34,865 bases of DNA. Source: Saprospiraceae bacterium. GTDB taxonomy: Bacteria; Bacteroidota; Bacteroidia; Chitinophagales; Saprospiraceae. Shown one piece after another: positions 26,950 through 34,865 of this stretch. The DNA lies in contig JAHDBE010000007.1 of NCBI GenBank assembly GCA_020630555.1, forward strand, positions 1 to 34,865, given 5' to 3'. The translations under genes and the position numbers were made by a program. The notes beneath the pieces are model-generated. The model was given only the letters and a program-made list of their open reading frames with translations. It was not told the DNA's origin and did not search any database. Within the stretch, counting starts at the first letter, position 1; each line of letters starts with the position of its first letter.

Positions 26950-28053
26950 ATGAAGAGATTTTTACTTAGTCTCATTTTGTTTTTTAGTGTTCTTCAACTG
27001 GTGGTTTCACAAAATTATTCTGGGGCTCTAGATATTGGAATTGGTCAAGTAGTTAAACACAAAGAGGACCTGAATTACGAGAATCCAGGAATAGGAAAAA
27101 TAATTCAATGGAGTATTATAAGGGAGAGCTATGGGTATAGTAACTGGGAAAGATATTGGCGAAAGCCAGAATTAGACCTCAGTTTACTTTACGTTGATTT
27201 TGGTAATAAAAACCAACTGGGCCATGCTTTTGCACTAATTCCGGGTGCTAGGTTTGAGGTATTCAAGACTAACAGATTTATAACACAAATTCATTTTGGT
27301 GTTGGGATTGCTTATCTAACAAAGACCTACGACGTAAACGACAATCCTAGAAATAACGCTATAGGTTCGCACTGGAACAACGGAACCCTCCTTAGGCTCA
27401 TTTCGTCTTACGATTTTAATAATAGAACTCAGTTAAGCTTGAGTGTTTCAGCGAATCATTTTTCTAATGGATTGACGGTAAGTCCCAATAGCGGAATAAA
27501 TTCGTTTGGAATTCATTTAGGTCTGCGACATCGATTTATAGAAACACCTTTTGACTCAAGTCGCTATAAGGAAGATGTTTTATTAAGTAGGAAATATGGC
27601 TTTTTATTGCAGACAGGAATTGGTTTTTCAAACAACATCGTGCCTGATGGTCCTAGGTATCCGGTAAATACTTATACTGTTCTAGGGATATTTAAATTAT
27701 CGCCATTTCAATATTTGGAAGCGGGTTTTGAGTACGAGTACCACTCAGGGATATATGAGTTTCAACGCCAAATTTATACAGATGAAAACATTGCCAAAGA
27801 TAGAGCGACTAGAGTAAGCTTAGTGATGGCAGATGAACTTTTTATGGGAGACATTTCCTTTCGTTTTCAGTTGGGTTATTATTTAGATATCCCGGAAAAA
27901 AAGACTGGAGATCCTGTTTATTTTAAATTAAATACAAATTATTCGCCTAAGCGATTGTACGTAAAGGGCATCCAGCCGTATGTAGGAGTATTGCTCAAAT
28001 CACATTTCGCGGTGGCTGAGTATTTATCTGTAGTTATTGGAGTCCGAACTTGA
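26950..28053 (+). CDS. Acyloxyacyl hydrolase / lipid A deacylase PagL-like outer-membrane protein
   Basis: Signal peptide; beta-barrel-like C-half; PagL-like motif SANHFSNGLTVSPNSGINSFGIHLGLRHRF. Confidence 0.8.
   Translation: MKRFLLSLILFFSVLQLVVSQNYSGALDIGIGQVVKHKEDLNYENPGIGKIIQWSIIRESYGYSNWERYWRKPELDLSLLYVDFGNKNQLGHAFALIPGARFEVFKTNRFITQIHFGVGIAYLTKTYDVNDNPRNNAIGSHWNNGTLLRLISSYDFNNRTQLSLSVSANHFSNGLTVSPNSGINSFGIHLGLRHRFIETPFDSSRYKEDVLLSRKYGFLLQTGIGFSNNIVPDGPRYPVNTYTVLGIFKLSPFQYLEAGFEYEYHSGIYEFQRQIYTDENIAKDRATRVSLVMADELFMGDISFRFQLGYYLDIPEKKTGDPVYFKLNTNYSPKRLYVKGIQPYVGVLLKSHFAVAEYLSVVIGVRT
27157..27168 (+). repeat. GAAA micro-hairpin TGGC-GAAA-GCCA
   Basis: Inside the PagL-like gene. Confidence 0.75.
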
Positions 28054-29388
28054 TTCGTCAGTACGAATATGAATATCTCTTTGGGGGAAAGGAATACTTA
28101 TGTTATGAGCTCTAAAAGCTTTTGTGAGCTCCATCCTCAAATCACTTTTAACGTCTTCGATCATTAAAAAACTTCTTGAAAAAAAGTAAAGGGTAAAATC
28201 AAGAGCATTGTCACCAAAGTTCATTAAACGGACAAAAGGGGCAGGGAACTTTAAAATATACGTAGATTCTTTAGCCACATCAAGAAGTATTTTTTTTACT
28301 AATTCAGGATCGCTATCATAGGCTACACCGACAGAGATGTGAAATCGAACCTTATCATCAAAGTGACTCCAGTTTATTACAGAGTTACTGACAAGTATTG
28401 AATTAGGTACAACTAAGGAAATGTTATCTCTTACTTCGACAACAGAGGATCTCAAACCAATTCTTTTTACGGTTCCGACCTTTCCCTCTACTTCAAGAAT
28501 ATCTCCTACGGAAACAGACTGTTCAAAGAGAAGGACAATCCCTGAAAAGAAGTCATTAAAGGTCTGTTGTAGTCCTAGACCGATACCAACTAGCAAGGCC
28601 GCAGCTCCACCTAAAATTAAAGTCATATCGATACCTAGCTTCTGTAGGGCCAAAACGACCGCTATAACATAAATGACATACTTTAAAAGTTGATTTATGG
28701 CATATTGCGAACCTACGGCAATCCCATTTCTACGATATACACCATAAAGAAAAAGTTGAGTAATAAACCAAATGATCAAGCGCGCAAGAAGTATTATTAA
28801 TACGGCACTTATGACATTTGTTAAGTGAAAACTGATGGTTTTGTTTTCATATTCAATGTCATATAATTGATAATCGAGACCGAAATTTCTAAGAATTAAA
28901 ATGGCAGAAAAAGCATAGACTATGTATTGGACTATTTTTGCCGCATTAGATTCTGAATCAGTAAACGGTCGATTATCTTGTTTTTTATATAACTCATCTC
29001 TTTTGGTGTAGTAATTATGTATAAATACATTAGAAATGAACCAATCAAAAATCCTTGCTAATTGGATAATTAAAAGGGCTTCAAAAACAAGACTTACTTT
29101 AATATCATATGAACCTTGAGAAACGACAGTACGATTAAGGCCAAGGCTCCATATGCCGATAAGACCAATCAGTAATAATGTCGTATAAAAAGCGATTCTT
29201 TTAATTCTTTGGGATGGCTTTGGTTCGACAGGGTATTTGTTGATAATTGATTTAAGCCAAAAAAGGGTAACTATTCTATAAATAGAAATAACGCACAATG
29301 CCCCAAAAAGGAAGATGATAAGTTGCCCAACTTTCAATGAATAGTTAGGTGAGGTATAGAGGATATAATTTAAAAAGTCCCTTAACAT
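28024..29388 (-). CDS. MscS-family mechanosensitive ion channel
   Basis: TM segments; LILGGAAALLVGIGLGLQQTFNDFFSGIVLLFEQSVSVGDILEVEGKVGTVKRIGLRSSVVEVRDNISLVVPNS. Confidence 0.93.
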   Translation of the reverse strand: MLRDFLNYILYTSPNYSLKVGQLIIFLFGALCVISIYRIVTLFWLKSIINKYPVEPKPSQRIKRIAFYTTLLLIGLIGIWSLGLNRTVVSQGSYDIKVSLVFEALLIIQLARIFDWFISNVFIHNYYTKRDELYKKQDNRPFTDSESNAAKIVQYIVYAFSAILILRNFGLDYQLYDIEYENKTISFHLTNVISAVLIILLARLIIWFITQLFLYGVYRRNGIAVGSQYAINQLLKYVIYVIAVVLALQKLGIDMTLILGGAAALLVGIGLGLQQTFNDFFSGIVLLFEQSVSVGDILEVEGKVGTVKRIGLRSSVVEVRDNISLVVPNSILVSNSVINWSHFDDKVRFHISVGVAYDSDPELVKKILLDVAKESTYILKFPAPFVRLMNFGDNALDFTLYFFSRSFLMIEDVKSDLRMELTKAFRAHNISIPFPQRDIHIRTDESSSDSNNYR

Positions 29389-30020
29389 TATGCTTGAATA
29401 TAAACAATATGTTTTTCCTTAAAAAAGGGCTCTTCGAAGAAATTTGATAGTGGGGTAGATTCGTAGAAAACACCTTTACCGAGCTCATCAAGTTCTTCTT
29501 TTAGTAGTCCGCCTTTTAAAGCAATTATTCCGTTGGGGATGCTATGTTGGTGTTTGGTCTTAAAGAACCGTCTGGACCAATTAAAAAGTTTTTCGGAACG
29601 AGCAACGGCTCGAGTAACAACAAAATCAAATTTACCGTGATAATCTTCTGCACGAGTATGTACCGTTTTTAAATTGTCTAAGGCAAGCTCAGATTTAACG
29701 GCCTCAATAACTTTTAATTTTTTTGATGTACCGTCTATTAATGTAAAGTCGACTTTTGGAAATAAGATGCTTAAAGGAACTCCGGGGAAACCACCCCCTG
29801 TACCAAGGTCCAAGACTTTCGAACCAGGCATGAAATTTAAGAATTTAGCGATGGACAAACTATGAAGGACATGGTGAATATATAAATTGTCGATATCCTT
29901 CCGAGATATCACGTTAATATTTTGATTCCAATTTTTGTAGAGAGGGCCAAGTTCTTTTAGTTTTTGGTATTGAATCCCATCTAACTCAAAATATTTTTCG
30001 ATGATCTCGATGTCTACCAT
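29388..30020 (-). CDS. rsmG: 16S rRNA (guanine527-N7)-methyltransferase
   Basis: NQNINVISRKDIDNLYIHHVLHSLSIAKF, VLDLGTGGGFPGVPLSILFP, FVVTRAVA. Confidence 0.95.
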   Translation of the reverse strand: MVDIEIIEKYFELDGIQYQKLKELGPLYKNWNQNINVISRKDIDNLYIHHVLHSLSIAKFLNFMPGSKVLDLGTGGGFPGVPLSILFPKVDFTLIDGTSKKLKVIEAVKSELALDNLKTVHTRAEDYHGKFDFVVTRAVARSEKLFNWSRRFFKTKHQHSIPNGIIALKGGLLKEELDELGKGVFYESTPLSNFFEEPFFKEKHIVYIQA

Positions 30021-31066
30021 GTCTTTGATTTATTGGCGAAAGCCGCAGGAATAAAGTAAATGAGATAAATAAAAAACAAAAAATCTACAATCGGAAACAG
30101 GTGTAATATAGATGCTCGTAACTTAAACGACGATGGTACAAAAATGAGCATCTGGACAAACCACTTAATTCCTAGAAGTGTGAAAAAAACCGACCACAAC
30201 CCCGAGAGAATAAAAATCAAAAGAATGAGATAAATGGTAATCTGTAAAGCTGGGTTTATGGACAAGATAAGTTTATGAATTGTACTGTAGTTTACAGATG
30301 TACTTAAGTGCCGTTTTTTTTGAATGATATAATCAGATAAGGACAATTTAGAAGGCGAGTACATAAACCCTTCTGGATTTAATGAAACTTCGACATTTGA
30401 TGTTTTTCTGGCTTCTTGTACAAATAAATCATCATCTCCAGAGACAATATGGCGATGATTGCTTAATCCATATTTTTCGAAAAGTTCTTTAGAATATGAA
30501 AGGTTTCTGCCAACACCCATATAGGGCATGCCTAGTTTTGCAAAGGATAAATATTGTATAGCAGTAAGTAAGTTTTCGAACCGAGCAAAACGATTTACCC
30601 AATTCCTCTCAGGGCGAAAGGGTCCATGACCTAATTTCAGATTCGTATTATCTGAAGAAAACCTCATGTTTTTGACCCAGTATTTTGTAGCGGGCACACA
30701 ATCGCTATCAGTTAATAAAATTTGCGTTCCAGTGCAGGCTTTAATGCCATTGGATAAAGCTAGTTTTTTTCCTAATTGATCTTCAGAAGGGGTAACGACC
30801 GTAATATTATCGATGAACTGATCTAGTATTATTTGACTTTCGTCAATGGAAAAATCATTCACCACGACGATTTCGAAGTTAGAATCATTTTGGTTTATCC
30901 AAAGAGGCAGATTGTTCTTTAGGTTAGTTGCTTCATTTTTTGCACAAATTAGAATAGAAACTTTATGCTCAGATATGGTGCTTTTATCTCTGTGAAAAAA
31001 AAGAGTAGCGTTTAGGACAAACCAGTAAAAAGTTTGAACTGCAATTAAAACGAGTATTATGTACAA
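30014..31066 (-). CDS. Family 2 glycosyltransferase with C-terminal transmembrane segments
   Basis: VSILICAKNEATNLKNNLPLWINQ, EIVVVNDFSIDESQ, LTDSDCVP, VSGDDDLFVQEA. Confidence 0.9.
   Translation of the reverse strand: MYIILVLIAVQTFYWFVLNATLFFHRDKSTISEHKVSILICAKNEATNLKNNLPLWINQNDSNFEIVVVNDFSIDESQIILDQFIDNITVVTPSEDQLGKKLALSNGIKACTGTQILLTDSDCVPATKYWVKNMRFSSDNTNLKLGHGPFRPERNWVNRFARFENLLTAIQYLSFAKLGMPYMGVGRNLSYSKELFEKYGLSNHRHIVSGDDDLFVQEARKTSNVEVSLNPEGFMYSPSKLSLSDYIIQKKRHLSTSVNYSTIHKLILSINPALQITIYLILLIFILSGLWSVFFTLLGIKWFVQMLIFVPSSFKLRASILHLFPIVDFLFFIYLIYFIPAAFANKSKTW
30035..30044 (+). repeat. GAAA micro-hairpin core GGCGAAAGCC
   Basis: Antisense near the 3' end of the glycosyltransferase gene. 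Confidence 0.7.
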
Positions 31067-31222
31067 TAAAGCCTCTATAAAATCAATATTAAATTAAAAA
31101 CCAGCTAATTATAAAATGTTAAAACACACAAGTGACTAAGTGATGAAGGTCTCTAAGGTGTCTTAATGTTGAATTTCGCCTTAAATGTCCAAATAAAAAC
31201 CTATATAACGCTGTTTTATATG

Positions 31223-31230
31223 TAAATTTG
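31223..31230 (+). promoter_or_regulatory. Bacteroidota-type -7 element candidate TAAATTTG upstream of the 31332 gene
   Basis: Match to TAnnTTTG in a long intergenic region; -33 element not clear. Confidence 0.35.
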
Positions 31231-31282
31231 GCAGATCTACAAGACGCTAAAGCCAACCCAAGAAACTAATAATTAACGAAAA

Positions 31283-31308
31283 ACACATTGTAAAATTTAT
31301 TAATGTGT
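31283..31308 (+). repeat. Inverted repeat ACACATT-N12-AATGTGT in the leader of the C25 peptidase gene
   Basis: 7-bp perfect arms, ends 23 nt before the ATG. Confidence 0.5.
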
Positions 31309-31331
31309 GTTCTTCAAATTTTGATCAGAAT

Positions 31332-34300
31332 ATGAAAAAAGCAAGTATTCTTTTCACGTTCTTAATCGTGACTTCAGGTCTTTTGAATGCTCAAATGATT
31401 TTACCTGGTGGGCAAACTTTATATGGAAATGAGTGGATTGATTATGATAAAGATTATTATAAGGTCAAGTTGGCTGAAGATGGGATTTATCGAATTAATT
31501 ATTCAGACTTATTGAATGCAGGGTTTCCGATTAATGAGACAAGTGGGGCAAACCTACAGATGTTCTATTTTGGTCAGGAAATTCCAATACGAACCAGCAC
31601 CGAAGGAAGTTTTGGTCCTGGAGATTTCATTGACTTTTATGGGCAGAGAAATAAAGGAGAACTGGACAAGTTTATGTATCAGGACTGGGAAACGATGATG
31701 TTGAATCCAGAATACAGCTTATTTACCGATACTTCAACATATTTTCTTACTTGGGATCCTTCGAATTCTCAAAACTCAAGAATCTCAATTGGTGATAACA
31801 ACCTGACTGGAAACTTACCGAACCCTGAATCATATTACATCCATACAGAACAGGTATTGTATCAAGACAATCACTATAAACCAACGTATAGTGGCAGTGA
31901 CAATGTACGATATTCTTATTTTGATTTTTCTGAAGGCTTTGGATCTAATTTAGCAAAGAAGCAAACCATAAACATACCTGCGGATAATATCGTAAATACG
32001 GGACCCAACCCACAAGTTAGAGTTAGAACAGGCGCAAATTCGGGAAATCACATAGTACAGATTTCGGTGAATAACAATCTTGAGCAGATTGACGAATACT
32101 TAGACCATAAGGTTAGACAATATGCGATCGATATTGATATTAACGATTTATCCAGCAATACCAAGTTAGAAATATTAGGGACTACGGATAATTTTGATCG
32201 AACGGTAGTCGCTTATGCAGAGCTCGATTATCCTAGAGCCTATGTATTTGATGGAAGCGGTTCATATGAGTTTACTGTTCAAGGTGGGTTTTCGAATAAA
32301 TACATTGAAGTACAAAATTTTGATGTTACGGGAAATGAGGTTTGGTTCTATGATGTGACCAATGGCGTTGTGTATCAAGGAGCAATAGAGAACGACATGG
32401 TGAATTTACTTTTGCCTGCCAACACAAATGACAGAAATATTGTTTTGGTCAATTCATCAAGCGGAATATTAACAGATTATTCTATTAAATCCACTGAGCT
32501 TTTAAACATTGACGAGGTTGATGCTAATTATCTTATGTTGACTTCAGAAAGGTTACGACAGGACAACCGTGTGGACGATTATAAAAATTACAGGAGCTCT
32601 ATTGAGGGAGGCGAACATAATACCTTCGTGGTAAATGTTGAAGATGTTTATGATGTTTTTGGATATGGTGTAGAGAGGCATTCATTGGCGATTAGAAATT
32701 TTAGTCAATATGCAAGAACGGTATGGCCAGAATTAAACTTTGCATTTATTATTGGAAAGGGAAGAGAATACAGGGAAATTAGAACCGCTGAGCAACTCAG
32801 TGACGCTATTGCCAACGGTTTTTACGTTCCAAGTTATGGGTCGCCAGGAAGTGATAATTTATTGTTTGCTCCGATTACGACTTCAGTTCCTTCGATTGCC
32901 GTAGGTAGGTTAGCATGTAAGAATACAGATCAGATTGAAAGTTATTTAGAGAAAGTGGAGCTTCATGATTCACCACAGAATATAGAACAGAGTGAGGACA
33001 AAATGTGGATGAAGAGGATAATTCACTTAAGTGGAGGGGATGCAGATTTACAGGCCATAATTAAAAGTTGGCTAGGAAATATGGAGCAGATAATTGAGTT
33101 AAGCCAATTTGGTGCGGATGTTATTACATTTCAGAAAACAAGTTCGGATCCTTTACAGACAGCAACATCTGAGGAGATAATAAACTTAATTGATGAAGGA
33201 ACAGCATTGTTAACTTTTTTCGGACACTCTGCAGTAGGGACATTTGATTTCAGTCTTGAAGATGCGACGCAGTACAATAATTATGGACGTTACCCGATAA
33301 TCACTTCTTTGGGTTGCTATTCAGGAAACATTCACTCGTCAAACGAATTTGGATTAAGTGAAAACTTTGTTTTAATAGAGGACAAGGCCGCTGTAGCATT
33401 TTTAGCAGCTTCGGGAACGGCATTTGCTACAACACAATATAATCTAGGAAGAAGTATCTATGGACATCTTGGTAGTGGCATGTATGGCCAGGAAGTAGGT
33501 TTAGCCTTAAGACAAGCTATTGAGGATAATTATACGCAAGGAGACTTGGCAAGAGAAACCTTAACGCAGCAATTTACTTTCCACGGGGATCCTGCCATAA
33601 AATTACATCCACATGCCGGAGTAGACTATACTTTTGATAGAACGAAATCAGAGGTTTCTCCAAGTATTATAAGTAGTTCGACAGATAGTATTGATTTTAG
33701 TTTTGAAATAATTAATGTAGGGTTTTATACACCGGACAGCTTGGATATTGACATAGTCCTCCAATTACCTAATGGAACTGAAGTCAATTTACCTTCTTTA
33801 AAAATTCCTACACCTTCAGTAAGACGGAAGGTTGAAGTGAAAGTGCCGATTTTCGAGGAAGCTTCAGTGGGATACAATACCATTCAAGTAAGCTTAGACC
33901 CATTAAACAATATAGAAGAGGTCCCAGCACCTGCGGCCGAACTTAACAATCGTCTATTATCCGTTAACGGTAATGAAGGGATTCGCTTTTATGTTTCTTC
34001 TAATGACTTGAGACCATTGGCTCCAAAAGAGTTTAGTATAACAAATACAAATCCCGTGAAATTGGTTGCTGGCACTTCAAATCCATTTTATGAACTGCAG
34101 CAGTATATTATAGAGATAGATACAACGGAAGAATTTGATAGTCCTCTTAAATTAAGAAAAGAAGGAGAGCAAGAAGGCGGACTCATAGAATGGTCACCTA
34201 ATTTAGAATTAATAAACAATACGGTCTATTATTGGAGAGTTACGCCAGTTATCTCTGGAATTGATTTGAGATGGAGAACCAGTTCGTTTCTATATCTTGA

Positions 34301-34865
34301 GAATGGCCAGGATGGTTGGAACCAATCTCACTTTTATCAGATAAATAAAAATGAATTTGAAAATATAGACTTACCTGAAGAAAGTCGGGTATTAGAATAC
34401 GTTAGCAACCTTCGGGAGATAAGAATCAAAACAGGAATTTTTCCTAATGTCTTGCCTGAGGTTACGATAAATAATGAACCATATATTTATTTATCTTTTG
34501 GAGGGGAAGTTCAAGCGGGTGTTCAGATGGTTGTTATTGATCCCATTTCAGGCGAACCTTGGGAAAACCATCCTCCTGGTGAATTAGGAAGTACAATAGC
34601 TTCATCTTGGGCTAGCCCTTGGGCCGTTTTTCCATTTTGGACTAATAGCGAAACGAATAGAGAAAAAGCGATTGATTTCCTAGAACAGATTCCTAACGGG
34701 CATATTGTCATTTTTATGACCGTTAATAAAACGAATACAGATTACTTACCAGGAGAATGGGCACAAGATGAAGCCACTTTAGGTAAATCTTTATACTCCG
34801 TCCTTGAATCACAAGGTGCCGAAGACATTAGAAATTTAGAGCAATTGGGTTCTATTCCGTATGTA
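31332..34865 (+). CDS. C25-family cysteine peptidase, T9SS sortase PorU/PorU2-like, 3' truncated by window edge
   Basis: ORF open from ATG to window end by my reading (1178 codons): MKKASILFTFLIVTSGLLNAQ...; gingipain-like His/Cys motifs LLTFFGHSAVGTFDF and PIITSLGCYSGN. Confidence 0.85.
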   Translation, partial: MKKASILFTFLIVTSGLLNAQMILPGGQTLYGNEWIDYDKDYYKVKLAEDGIYRINYSDLLNAGFPINETSGANLQMFYFGQEIPIRTSTEGSFGPGDFIDFYGQRNKGELDKFMYQDWETMMLNPEYSLFTDTSTYFLTWDPSNSQNSRISIGDNNLTGNLPNPESYYIHTEQVLYQDNHYKPTYSGSDNVRYSYFDFSEGFGSNLAKKQTINIPADNIVNTGPNPQVRVRTGANSGNHIVQISVNNNLEQIDEYLDHKVRQYAIDIDINDLSSNTKLEILGTTDNFDRTVVAYAELDYPRAYVFDGSGSYEFTVQGGFSNKYIEVQNFDVTGNEVWFYDVTNGVVYQGAIENDMVNLLLPANTNDRNIVLVNSSSGILTDYSIKSTELLNIDEVDANYLMLTSERLRQDNRVDDYKNYRSSIEGGEHNTFVVNVEDVYDVFGYGVERHSLAIRNFSQYARTVWPELNFAFIIGKGREYREIRTAEQLSDAIANGFYVPSYGSPGSDNLLFAPITTSVPSIAVGRLACKNTDQIESYLEKVELHDSPQNIEQSEDKMWMKRIIHLSGGDADLQAIIKSWLGNMEQIIELSQFGADVITFQKTSSDPLQTATSEEIINLIDEGTALLTFFGHSAVGTFDFSLEDATQYNNYGRYPIITSLGCYSGNIHSSNEFGLSENFVLIEDKAAVAFLAASGTAFATTQYNLGRSIYGHLGSGMYGQEVGLALRQAIEDNYTQGDLARETLTQQFTFHGDPAIKLHPHAGVDYTFDRTKSEVSPSIISSSTDSIDFSFEIINVGFYTPDSLDIDIVLQLPNGTEVNLPSLKIPTPSVRRKVEVKVPIFEEASVGYNTIQVSLDPLNNIEEVPAPAAELNNRLLSVNGNEGIRFYVSSNDLRPLAPKEFSITNTNPVKLVAGTSNPFYELQQYIIEIDTTEEFDSPLKLRKEGEQEGGLIEWSPNLELINNTVYYWRVTPVISGIDLRWRTSSFLYLENGQDGWNQSHFYQINKNEFENIDLPEESRVLEYVSNLREIRIKTGIFPNVLPEVTINNEPYIYLSFGGEVQAGVQMVVIDPISGEPWENHPPGELGSTIASSWASPWAVFPFWTNSETNREKAIDFLEQIPNGHIVIFMTVNKTNTDYLPGEWAQDEATLGKSLYSVLESQGAEDIRNLEQLGSIPYV

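Noticed and set aside
30612-30621. GGGCGAAAGG as a member of the GAAA hairpin family
   Set aside because: The flanks (AGGGCGAAAGGGTCC) are not complementary, so no stem forms.
31516-31698. 60-aa plus-strand ORF and the 62-aa minus ORF at 34523-34711
   Set aside because: Both fall within the long open C25 peptidase frame starting at 31332.
1-34865. CRISPR arrays, tRNA/rRNA genes, insertion sequences, toxin-antitoxin or defence islands
   Set aside because: I found no regularly spaced repeats, cloverleaf-like or rRNA-like sequence, transposase/integrase ORFs or recognisable defence proteins. The window reads as a compact core-type chromosomal region.

Overview
Chromosomal window that looks like Bacteroidota (possibly Saprospiria-like; taxonomy is inferred from gene content only). 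It is densely packed with housekeeping genes. The left edge carries 5'-truncated mutY, then ssb, gldE and gldD, with convergent recA. Other recognisable genes are rsmA, a yqeY-like gene, pdxA, dapD, mvaD, murI, two ompH/skp-like genes, hutH, a pagL-like gene, an mscS-like gene, rsmG and a GT2 glycosyltransferase. Three large secreted proteins end in type IX secretion (T9SS) C-terminal sorting domains: a GH13 amylase, a CBM9/DOMON-like protein and a choice-of-anchor-B protein. A 3'-truncated C25/PorU-like peptidase fills the right edge. It is missing from the ORF track because it has no stop codon inside the window. I saw no CRISPR array, tRNA, rRNA, transposase or prophage. Best second-look items: (1) a dispersed oriented micro-hairpin, TTGGC-GAAA-GCCAA, with seven exact GGCGAAAGCC cores in mixed reading frames; (2) dapD split by an apparent 5-nt deletion in its most conserved motif; (3) a translationally coupled operon of an alkyltransferase-like protein, a sulfotransferase-like protein and a class IV aminotransferase, where the last two resemble halves of a plant fusion protein; (4) a 16-pair hairpin that sequesters the start codon of a glucosaminidase gene and contains a tiny overlapping uORF; (5) a perfect 13-bp inverted repeat just upstream of recA; (6) a standalone TrpF-like protein that appears to lack its catalytic residues.
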